Origin: Cellvibrio sp.
GTDB lineage: Bacteria; Pseudomonadota; Gammaproteobacteria; Pseudomonadales; Cellvibrionaceae
Reading direction: 5' to 3'
NCBI GenBank assembly: GCA_003524365.1
Contig: DQHS01000246.1
Span: 1 to 5,335, forward strand
DNA length: 5,335 bases
Shown one piece after another: positions 1 to 5,249 of the stretch. The notes under the pieces were generated by a model that was given only the letters and a program-made list of their open reading frames with translations, searched no databases and had not been told where the DNA came from. Both the position numbers and the translations under genes were made by a program. Position 1 is the first letter of the stretch. Each line of letters begins with the position of its first letter.

Positions 1-1199
1 ACTGGCTGATCTCCCGTCAGCGCTACTGGGGCGCGCCTATCCCGATGTTCAACTTGCCCGACGGCGGTGAGATTCCCGTACCGGCGCATAAACTTCCCGT
101 GTTGTTGCCGGAAGATGTAGTGATGAACGGCGTTCACTCTCCCATCAAAGCGGACCCCGAGTGGCGCAAAGCCGAGCTGGATGGCCAAGCCGTGGAGCGC
201 GAAACCGATACCTTCGATACCTTTATGGAATCCAGTTGGTACTACGCGCGCTACACCTGCCCGAATTTTGAAGGCGGCATGCTCGACAAAGCGGCGGCCG
301 ATTACTGGCTGCCCGTTGATCAGTACGTGGGCGGTATCGAACACGCCATCCTCCATCTGCTCTACTCGCGCTTCTTCCACAAATTGATGCGCGATGAAGG
401 CTTGGTAAGCTGCGACGAGCCTTTCGAGCGCTTGCTCTGCCAGGGCATGGTATTGAAAGACGGCACCAAGATGAGTAAATCCAAGGGCAACACCGTTGAC
501 CCGGAAGAGCTGATCAACCAATACGGCGCGGATACCGTGCGCCTCTTCTCCATGTTTGCCGCACCGCCAGAGCAGAGTATGGAGTGGAGCGATTCCGGAG
601 TGGAAGGTGCCAACCGTTTCCTGCGTCGGTTGTGGAAAGCCGTCGAAGGTCATATCAATGCGGGTAAACCCGGCGCATTGAACCTGACTGATTTACCACA
701 AGCACAAAAAGATTTACGTCGCAAAACCCACGAGACAATCCAAAAAGTCAGCGACGATTACGGTCGTCGCCAGACGTTTAATACCGCCATTGCCGCCACC
801 ATGGAATTGCTTAACGAAACTAGCAAGCTCGCCGACCGCGCCAATCCACTTGGATTAGCGGTTGAACGCGAAGCGCTGGAAGCGGCGATTTTATTGCTCG
901 CGCCAATCGTGCCGCACATCAGCCATTCACTCTGGCAAGCGCTCGGCCACAAGAGCATTCCGCTCAATGAAAAATGGCCAACACTCGATGAAAGTGCACT
1001 AACACGCTCAACTGTTGAAGTCGTTATTCAAGTGAACGGAAAATTGCGCGGAAAATTGGATGTGGCAATCGATTCACCCAAAGAACAGCTCGAAGCTGAT
1101 GCACTCGCGCAAGAAAATGTGCAGCGTTTTCTTGAAGGCATCACCGTGCGCAAAGTGATTGTGATTCCCAACAAACTGGTGAATATCGTCGCAAACTAA
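1..1199 (+). CDS. leuS: Leucyl-tRNA synthetase, C-terminal part (5' end outside window)
   Basis: Cytoplasmic class I aminoacyl-tRNA synthetase that attaches leucine to tRNA-Leu using ATP. The reading frame is already open at base 3, giving 398 complete residues. They begin in the conserved block WLISRQRYWGAPIP, where catalytic-domain sequence resumes after the editing domain. Counting W at base 3 as residue 1, RETDTFDTFMESSWYYARY lies near 66-84 and the ATP-binding KMSKS loop at 156-160 (bases 468-482). GADTVRLF and SGVEGANRF follow, then the helical anticodon-binding domain. The tRNA-binding C-terminal domain holds VNGKLRGK (344-351) and ends ITVRKVIVIPNKLVNIVAN. From KMSKS to the end the length matches E. 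coli LeuRS. Before KMSKS about 45 residues are missing: LCQGMVL is followed by KDGT and then KMSKS, so the leucine-specific domain of the E. coli enzyme is absent. This is a clean family difference rather than damage, since the frame stays open and flanking motifs are intact. It probably heads a leuS-lptE-holA operon. Confidence 0.98.
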   Translation, partial: WLISRQRYWGAPIPMFNLPDGGEIPVPAHKLPVLLPEDVVMNGVHSPIKADPEWRKAELDGQAVERETDTFDTFMESSWYYARYTCPNFEGGMLDKAAADYWLPVDQYVGGIEHAILHLLYSRFFHKLMRDEGLVSCDEPFERLLCQGMVLKDGTKMSKSKGNTVDPEELINQYGADTVRLFSMFAAPPEQSMEWSDSGVEGANRFLRRLWKAVEGHINAGKPGALNLTDLPQAQKDLRRKTHETIQKVSDDYGRRQTFNTAIAATMELLNETSKLADRANPLGLAVEREALEAAILLLAPIVPHISHSLWQALGHKSIPLNEKWPTLDESALTRSTVEVVIQVNGKLRGKLDVAIDSPKEQLEADALAQENVQRFLEGITVRKVIVIPNKLVNIVAN

Positions 1200-1208
1200 T
1201 GCTCAATC

Positions 1209-1240
1209 CTCGCTCCCAAGCTCTGCTTGGGAGTGTATAT
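1209..1240 (+). repeat. REP-like palindromic element, copy A
   Basis: A 32-bp element beginning with tetranucleotide CTCG, followed by a perfect 9-bp stem CTCCCAAGC / GCTTGGGAG with loop TCT, and ending TGTATAT. It starts ten bases after the leuS stop codon. It matches copy B (1275-1306, opposite strand) at 29 of 32 positions. From memory, palindromes of the form CGTTCCCAAGC...GCTTGGGAACG recur in many bacterial genomes, so this is probably a member of a dispersed non-coding repeat family. No T-run follows, so it is not a classical intrinsic terminator. If leuS and lptE share a transcript it would form a hairpin in the mRNA between them. Confidence 0.8.
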
Positions 1241-1274
1241 TCCGCATAGAAATCTAATGATTCACTGCATACAG

Positions 1275-1306
1275 ATATGCATTCCCAAGCAGAGCTTGGG
1301 AACGAG
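1275..1306 (-). repeat. REP-like palindromic element, copy B (inverted relative to copy A)
   Basis: Second copy of the same 32-bp element, on the opposite strand. Read on the + strand it has a 9-bp stem TTCCCAAGC (1282-1290) / GCTTGGGAA (1294-1302) with loop AGA, then CGAG, the complement of the CTCG tetranucleotide. Three positions differ from copy A. Two of these are the two halves of the outermost stem pair, which is C-G in copy A and T-A in copy B, so pairing is kept. A further small hairpin, TGCATA / TATGCA with loop CAGA (1266-1281), overlaps its left edge. The element ends 22 bases before the lptE start codon. Confidence 0.8.
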
Positions 1307-1328
1307 ACAAATCCCTACTGAGAGTGTT

Positions 1329-1862
1329 ATGAAAAAAATTATCGTCAGCTTATTAGTGCTCACCCTCTCCGCTTGCGGCTGGCATTTGCGCGGTTCGGCA
1401 GCGGGTGAAGACAAGCTGGCGATGACAACGCCGTTGGATTTGGTGATGGTCACCCAAGACGATCACAGCCCGTTAGTTAATGCCCTGCGCCAAACACTGC
1501 CCAGTTACAAAATCAACGAATTGGATACCGCGACCACCGGTGCACTAACACTCAATTTGAGCCGTGAAGTATTGGATAAACGCACTGCCGGCGTGGGCAG
1601 CGATGCACTCACCAGTGCCTATGAAATTATCCTGCGGGTGGAGTACAGCATCAGCAATGCCAGCGGTGTTATCACCCCGCTCGATACCAGTGCACGCACA
1701 TCACGCACTTACAACTACAACGTCAACAATGCCAACAGCGCCGCGCAGGAAGAAGAATTAGTGCTGCGTGAAATGCGCCGTGAACTTGCCAATAACATTC
1801 TGCGTCGCGTCAAAAACCTCAGCGCAAAAGCAACCACCGCTCCAACACCAGCGGCACAATAA
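1329..1862 (+). CDS. lptE: LPS-assembly lipoprotein LptE
   Basis: Outer-membrane lipoprotein that plugs the LptD barrel and takes part in the last step of lipopolysaccharide export to the cell surface. The product is 177 residues. It has a short basic start (MKK), a hydrophobic stretch, and lipobox LSAC with the lipidated cysteine at residue 16. The family signature CGWHLRG follows at once. Near the C-terminus comes the typical amphipathic helix with LREMRRELANNILRR, then an Ala/Thr/Pro-rich tail. The frame is open further upstream to a TTG at 1227 inside the repeat pair. The ATG at 1329 is chosen because it places the lipobox correctly. A modest Shine-Dalgarno-like GAGAG (1320-1324) lies only four bases before it. 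E. coli LptE is slightly longer (about 190 residues). The neighbours leuS and holA are the usual ones in gammaproteobacteria. Identification rests on signature, size and position together. Confidence 0.94.
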   Translation: MKKIIVSLLVLTLSACGWHLRGSAAGEDKLAMTTPLDLVMVTQDDHSPLVNALRQTLPSYKINELDTATTGALTLNLSREVLDKRTAGVGSDALTSAYEIILRVEYSISNASGVITPLDTSARTSRTYNYNVNNANSAAQEEELVLREMRRELANNILRRVKNLSAKATTAPTPAAQ

Positions 1863-1863
1863 A

Positions 1864-2913
1864 ATGCCCAAGCTACGCGCCGAACAATTAGGAGCAGCAC
1901 TCACCAAGCAATTGGCTTCTATTTATTTGGTGTCGGGTGATGAGCCACTGTTAATTCAGGAGTGCTGCGACCAGATTCGTGCTGCCGCGCGCAAAAATGG
2001 TTTTAGCGAGCGCGAGCTCTACCACATAGATACCCATTTCGATTGGGGCCAATTGCTCGCTGCCGCCAACAGCCTCTCGCTGTTTGCCGAGAAAAAAATT
2101 ATCGAAGTGCGCATGCCCTCGGGTAAACCGGGTGATAAAGGTGGCAAAGCGCTACAAGAATATGCACAATCACCCGCCCCCGACAATTTGCTGCTCATCG
2201 TCACTGAAAAACTCGACGGTGCCACACAAAAAAGTAAATGGTTTAAAGCGATTGAAGATGCTGGCCAACATATCCAGATCTGGCCGGTTACGCCTGCACA
2301 ATTGCCGCGCTGGATTGGCGTGCGTCTGCAACAATCCGGCTTGCACGCCGATGGCGATGCCATAGATCTACTCGCCTCGCGCATTGAAGGCAATCTGCTC
2401 GCCGCCGCACAAGAAATTGAAAAATTAAAACTGCTCACCACCGACAATCGCATCAGCTATGAAATGATGGCCTCCGTAGTAGCCGATAGTGCACGCTACG
2501 ATGTATTCGGCCTCACCGACAAAGCCCTTCATGGCGATGCCCGCGCTGCAGTGCGTACCTTGCAAGGGTTAAAAACCGAAGGGACTGAACCGATCAATAT
2601 CCTCTGGGCGGTGACACGCGAAATTCGCGCACTGGTGCAAATTTCGCAGGCGGTTGCACAGGGCAAACACTTTGAATGGGCGGCAAAACAAGCTGGCGTT
2701 TGGGAAAAGCGCCAGCCGTTAATCCAAGCGGCACTGCGCCGCTTAAAACCCGCACAGTTACAACAGTTGTTACGCAAAGCCAACGGTATTGATAAAGCCG
2801 TAAAAGGCATGCGCAATGCTGAGCCCTGGGACGAATTACTCGACCTGATTTTAAATATCGCCGGCGTGCAAAGCTTGAACGCACACAACGAACGACTAAG
2901 CTTAAAAAATTAA
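1864..2913 (+). CDS. holA: DNA polymerase III delta subunit
   Basis: Subunit of the DnaX clamp-loader complex; delta is the wrench that opens the beta sliding clamp so it can be loaded on primed DNA. The product is 349 residues, close to E. coli HolA (343). Family features run in order: N-terminal RAEQL, IYLVSGDEPLLIQE (about 20-33) in the degenerate nucleotide-site region, SLFAEKKIIEVRMP (about 71-84) at the beta-binding face, DNLLLIVTEKLD, QLPRWIGVRLQQ and EGNLLAAAQEIEKLKLL. A helical C-terminal domain contains GTEPINILWAVTREIRALVQI and VWEKRQPLI. The ATG is separated from the lptE TAA by a single base and has no good Shine-Dalgarno sequence, which suggests translational coupling to lptE. 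The same frame stays open upstream to an ATG at 1768 within lptE, but residues encoded there do not resemble HolA. In E. coli nadD follows holA; here esterase genes do. Confidence 0.95.
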   Translation: MPKLRAEQLGAALTKQLASIYLVSGDEPLLIQECCDQIRAAARKNGFSERELYHIDTHFDWGQLLAAANSLSLFAEKKIIEVRMPSGKPGDKGGKALQEYAQSPAPDNLLLIVTEKLDGATQKSKWFKAIEDAGQHIQIWPVTPAQLPRWIGVRLQQSGLHADGDAIDLLASRIEGNLLAAAQEIEKLKLLTTDNRISYEMMASVVADSARYDVFGLTDKALHGDARAAVRTLQGLKTEGTEPINILWAVTREIRALVQISQAVAQGKHFEWAAKQAGVWEKRQPLIQAALRRLKPAQLQQLLRKANGIDKAVKGMRNAEPWDELLDLILNIAGVQSLNAHNERLSLKN

Positions 2914-3066
2914 TACTTGAAATATTAAAAATAAGCACGTTTTCGTGCATGAAATAAAAACGCAAAAAAACACACGGCCTGCAATACACTTCTGCCAACA
3001 TTCGTTTTTTTAGATGAATCCCGATGGCAGATATTTTCCAACCACTATTGAGCAGGAATAGTCACA
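2914..3066 (+). other. Intergenic region between holA and the first esterase gene
   Basis: AT-rich spacer of 153 bp. A small hairpin, GCACG / CGTGC with loop TTTT (2935-2948), follows the holA stop but lacks a T-run on the + strand. The flanking A-rich sequence would read as T-rich only on the minus strand. A larger nested inverted repeat lies at 2991-3031. A weak promoter-like pair, TTTAGA (3009-3014) and TATTTT (3032-3037) spaced 17 bases, matches the sigma-70 consensus at only four of six positions in each box. The Shine-Dalgarno AGGA (3054-3057) of the next gene sits nine bases before its ATG. Expression independent of holA is plausible but not shown. Confidence 0.5.
2991..3031. repeat. 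Nested inverted repeat upstream of the SGNH esterase
   Basis: Outer arms TCTGCCA (2991-2997) and TGGCAGA (3025-3031) are perfectly complementary over 7 bp. Inner arms ATTC (3000-3003) and GAAT (3016-3019) add 4 bp across small internal loops, with a T-rich apical loop. It could be a leader hairpin, or a DNA operator overlapping the weak promoter-like boxes at 3009-3037. No known regulator site was recognised. Confidence 0.35.
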
Positions 3067-3813
3067 ATGACATTGTATAAAAAAAATCTAGCCCAACTCT
3101 GTATCGGTATCAGCCTCGCGCTGCTATGCCAGTTAAGCAACGCCTTATCACCAATCCCACCCTCCGGCACAACACCAACCAAACGTACTATTGAATATGA
3201 CTGGATGTCTGTTTCCGCCTGGGACAGGATGCATGCAGAAGATGTGGTAGTTGCGCAATACGATCAAGTCGATGTGCTTTTTGTTGGCGATTCAATTACT
3301 GCCGGTTGGCATTGGCCAATATGGGAGAAAAATTTCAAGCCGCTTAAGGCCGCTAACTTTGGAATCGGCGGTGACAATACCGGCAATGTGCTCTGGCGCT
3401 TGCAACACGGTGCGGTCGGTACTATCCAGCCCAAACTGATTGTGGTGTTAATCGGCGTCAATAATATTGGCGGCTTACAAGAGTCACCTGAACAAGCCGC
3501 TGCCGGTGTCACCAAGGTAGTGCAACAACTGCAACTCGCTTGGCCGAATAGCAAAATATTACTGAATGCGGTGTTTCCATTTGATCAAGCATCAAACTCG
3601 GACAATCGCAGCAAAGTAAAAAAACTCAATAAGATCATCGCCAAATTGGGCGACAACAAAACCATTTTCTTTAAAGATTACGGCCCACTGCTGCTGCAAA
3701 AAGACGGCAGCATTTCCCCCGACATTATGGCTGACTTTCTGCACCCCACAGCAAAGGGCTATCAAGTCTGGGCGGATGCGATGACACCGGACATCCAACA
3801 ACTGTTGCAATAA
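3067..3813 (+). CDS. Exported SGNH/GDSL hydrolase, PAF-acetylhydrolase Ib-like esterase
   Basis: Predicted secreted or periplasmic esterase of 248 residues, probably removing acetyl groups from carbohydrates. The N-terminus is a Sec signal peptide: basic residues KK at 5-6, a hydrophobic core, and likely cleavage after SNA (residue 26). The mature part carries the SGNH blocks: VGDSITAGW with nucleophile Ser76, the NFGIGGDNTGNVLWRL block with Gly101/Gly102, VVLIGVNNIGG with oxyanion-hole Asn132, and DFLHPTAKGYQVWADAM with Asp223 and His226 completing the triad. The GIGGDNT...LWRLQHG segment is typical of the platelet-activating-factor acetylhydrolase Ib alpha-subunit type of SGNH enzyme. Val131 stands where Thr is usual in that family. 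The ATG has Shine-Dalgarno AGGA nine bases upstream. The next gene encodes another SGNH esterase, which supports a role in polysaccharide deacetylation. The substrate cannot be read from the sequence; arylesterase or lipase activity is an alternative. Confidence 0.9.
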   Translation: MTLYKKNLAQLCIGISLALLCQLSNALSPIPPSGTTPTKRTIEYDWMSVSAWDRMHAEDVVVAQYDQVDVLFVGDSITAGWHWPIWEKNFKPLKAANFGIGGDNTGNVLWRLQHGAVGTIQPKLIVVLIGVNNIGGLQESPEQAAAGVTKVVQQLQLAWPNSKILLNAVFPFDQASNSDNRSKVKKLNKIIAKLGDNKTIFFKDYGPLLLQKDGSISPDIMADFLHPTAKGYQVWADAMTPDIQQLLQ

Positions 3814-3824
3814 ATATTCATGGC

Positions 3825-3847
3825 GGTGGGCGCCTTGCCCACCCTAC
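3825..3847 (-). repeat. REP-like palindrome with 5' GTAG tetranucleotide
   Basis: On the + strand a perfect 7-bp stem GGTGGGC (3825-3831) / GCCCACC (3837-3843) with loop GCCTT is followed at once by CTAC. Read on the minus strand this is GTAG followed by the palindrome, the arrangement described for REP sequences mobilised by RAYT (TnpA-REP) proteins. The GTAGGGTGGGC form also recalls palindromes common in many bacterial genomes. It lies 11 bases after the stop codon of the first esterase gene and 30 bases before the next start codon. No T-run follows on the + strand, so it is not an obvious terminator. In the transcript it could protect the upstream message or reduce expression of the downstream gene. 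Confidence 0.7.
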
Positions 3848-3877
3848 CCAACAAATGATTATCCAGAGGTAGCCATC

Positions 3878-4960
3878 ATGAAATTCACATTCTTTTCCAG
3901 CACACTCTTTTTTTCCGTCACATTATTAATTGGCTGCAGCAACACACCCGAAAAACAAGATATTGTTATGACCACAATTCCCGCCGCAAGCCCACAGATT
4001 TCCACAATGGGGCGCACTCACATCAATAACAACGACAGCCTGTTATTTGGTTTTCCCGGTGTCAGTTTTAAAATGGAAGTCATCGGCAAAATCTTAACGG
4101 CCGACCTGCAAAGTTCAACCGGCAATTCCTGGATTGATGTGATTGTTGATGAGGGCGAACCAACTGCAGTTAAAGTCACCAACCAACTGCAGCAAATTGA
4201 ACTGTTTAATTTTGCGGACGACGACAAACATTCTGTTGAAATTATTCATCGTACGGAAAATTGGCAAGGCCAGGTCACCCTCAAACAAGTCACGCTTACT
4301 GGCGAAAAATTTTTACCGGCCCCACCATCACCCAAACGCAAAATACTGGCACTTGGTGATTCAGTCACCTGCGGTGAAGCAGTTGATCGTGCTACAGGCG
4401 AAGAAAAGAATAGCCGCTGGTGGAATGCGCGCGAATCCTACGGCATGCTCACTGCCAAAGCGCTCAATGCGCAGGTGAATTTGGTGTGCTGGGGCGGGCG
4501 CGGTTTGGTGCGCAGTTGGAATGGTAAAACCGACGACGCAAATCTGCCGGACTTTTATGAATTCGCGGTAGGCGATAATGACCCGGCGATGCGGTGGGAT
4601 CACACCCAATATCAACCGGATTTAATTATCAGCGCTATCGGTACCAACGATTTCAGCCAAGGCATTCCTGAGCGCGAAGCCTACGTCACCACTTATGTAA
4701 GACTGATCAACAAATTACTCACTAATCACCCGCAAGCCCATATTGCGTTAACCGAAGGCGCCATCCTCAATGGCGAGAAAAAAACAGCACTGATCGATTA
4801 CATTCGCGAAGCGATTTCGAGGGTGAACGACTCACGTGTACATCAAGTAACATCGAGTAACTATCCCGGCGATGCGCAGGACGCACACCCCACCAAAGAA
4901 CAGCATGCAGCAATGGCCAAGGATTTAGCGCCGCAACTGAAAGCACTAATGGATTGGTAA
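3878..4960 (+). CDS. Lipoprotein carbohydrate esterase, CE2-like (acetyl-polysaccharide deacetylase)
   Basis: Predicted membrane-anchored esterase of 360 residues, likely releasing acetate from acetylated plant polysaccharides or oligosaccharides. A lipoprotein signal peptide ends in lipobox LIGC with Cys20. Ser at the following position does not signal inner-membrane retention, so the outer membrane is likely. Residues about 40-145 form a beta-rich domain ending HRTENWQGQVTLKQVTLTG, as in the jelly-roll domain of CE2 enzymes. The SGNH domain follows. It contains LALGDSVTCGEAVD with nucleophile Ser162, SYGMLTAKALNAQVNLVCWGGRGL with the block-II glycines, ISAIGTNDF with oxyanion Asn257, and DAQDAHP with catalytic His337. 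Asp335 is two residues before the His and Asp332 five before, so the usual Asp-x-x-His spacing is absent. The ATG has Shine-Dalgarno GAGGT (3866-3870) seven bases upstream. It probably shares a transcript with the preceding esterase gene. CE2 assignment is from motif memory; the substrate is inferred. Confidence 0.88.
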   Translation: MKFTFFSSTLFFSVTLLIGCSNTPEKQDIVMTTIPAASPQISTMGRTHINNNDSLLFGFPGVSFKMEVIGKILTADLQSSTGNSWIDVIVDEGEPTAVKVTNQLQQIELFNFADDDKHSVEIIHRTENWQGQVTLKQVTLTGEKFLPAPPSPKRKILALGDSVTCGEAVDRATGEEKNSRWWNARESYGMLTAKALNAQVNLVCWGGRGLVRSWNGKTDDANLPDFYEFAVGDNDPAMRWDHTQYQPDLIISAIGTNDFSQGIPEREAYVTTYVRLINKLLTNHPQAHIALTEGAILNGEKKTALIDYIREAISRVNDSRVHQVTSSNYPGDAQDAHPTKEQHAAMAKDLAPQLKALMDW

Positions 4961-4965
4961 TAAGA

Positions 4966-5009
4966 TAGGTAAAAATCCCAAAGGCTTCTGATCAAGGTCT
5001 TTGGGCCTA
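4966..5009 (-). terminator. Stem-loop; intrinsic-terminator-like only on the minus strand
   Basis: Core arms CCCAAAG (4977-4983) and CTTTGGG (4999-5005) are perfectly complementary. Inner CTT / AAG (4985-4987, 4994-4996) and outer TAGG / CCTA (4966-4969, 5006-5009) can extend the stem. On the + strand the A-run 4971-4975 precedes the core and no T-run follows, so it is a poor intrinsic terminator for the esterase transcript. It could still act as a 3'-end processing or stabilising structure. On the minus strand the core stem is followed by ATTTTTA, which resembles a rho-independent terminator, yet no minus-strand gene is seen to its right. Confidence 0.4.
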
Positions 5010-5106
5010 CCCGAAAATACTCCGTAGAAAAAGCCCCTCAACTTATGGTCGCCCAGAACATTTGTGTGCTATGTTTCCATTGCTGCAAAAATACAAGTAT
5101 GCAGGC

Positions 5107-5135
5107 TTGGCAAAAACCAATAATCATTAGATAAA
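5107..5135 (+). promoter_or_regulatory. Candidate sigma-70-type promoter for the third lipoprotein gene
   Basis: A -35-like box TTGGCA (5107-5112, five of six consensus positions) and a -10-like box GATAAA (5130-5135, four of six) are separated by 17 bases in an AT-rich stretch. Initiation would fall near 5142 and leave a leader of about 110 nt containing the 5207-5229 hairpin. The -10 box lacks the conserved final T, and an alternative box TTTAAT (5152-5157) has no good partner. Tentative. Confidence 0.3.
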
Positions 5136-5206
5136 TCAATTAGTTATCGCTTTTAATACCTAAATACCCAACGACAAGCACTCCCAAACAATAACGCTTT
5201 ACCCAT

Positions 5207-5229
5207 GTGACGCCTGCCCCGGCGGTTAC
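5207..5229 (+). other. Leader hairpin before the third lipoprotein gene
   Basis: GTGAC (5207-5211) plus GCC (5212-5214) can pair with GGC (5221-5223) plus GTTAC (5225-5229), with loop TGCCCC, one bulged G and one G-U pair. It ends eight bases before the Shine-Dalgarno AGGAG (5238-5242), so it may influence ribosome access. No known riboswitch or regulator site was recognised. Confidence 0.3.
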
Positions 5230-5249
5230 GTTACTTCAGGAGTTTTAAC

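Larger units (their letters stand above)
4961..5249 (+). other. Intergenic region upstream of the third lipoprotein gene
   Basis: Spacer of 289 bp without a recognisable gene on either strand. It holds, in order, a strong stem-loop (4966-5009), an undistinguished stretch (5010-5100), an AT-rich section with a candidate promoter (5107-5135), a leader hairpin (5207-5229), and the Shine-Dalgarno AGGAG (5238-5242) of the next gene. A short minus-strand open stretch (4946-5068) has no start codon and no recognisable product. No riboswitch consensus or tRNA was seen. Confidence 0.6.

Noticed and set aside
1209..1240. REP copy A as an intrinsic terminator for leuS
   Set aside because: The stem is strong but followed by GTGTATATTCCG rather than a T-run.
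1209..1306. Paired palindromes as an insertion sequence or CRISPR repeats
   Set aside because: There is no transposase gene or target duplication, and only two inverted copies with a 34-bp interval; this is not a CRISPR array.
1227..1328. Longer lptE start (TTG at 1227) giving a 34-residue N-terminal extension
   Set aside because: The extension is translated repeat sequence and would bury the lipoprotein signal peptide internally; the ATG at 1329 gives a standard lipobox at residue 16.
1768..1863. Upstream in-frame ATG for holA inside lptE
   Set aside because: The added 32 residues are the out-of-frame shadow of lptE and do not resemble HolA, which begins normally at 1864.
2019..2453. 144-codon minus-strand open frame opposite holA
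   Set aside because: Low-complexity, Ser/Cys-rich translation with no recognisable motif, fully antisense to a well-supported gene; a shadow frame.
2935..2948. GCACG / CGTGC hairpin as the holA terminator
   Set aside because: The stem is only 5 bp and no T-run follows on the + strand; kept only as a note in the intergenic entry.
2594..3001. 135-codon minus-strand open frame running from the esterase spacer into holA
   Set aside because: Mostly antisense to holA, rich in Arg/Cys/Val without a domain or convincing ribosome site.
4946..5068. Minus-strand open stretch in the spacer after the CE2-like gene, possibly a transposase remnant
   Set aside because: About 40 codons, no start codon, and the translation matches nothing I recognise.
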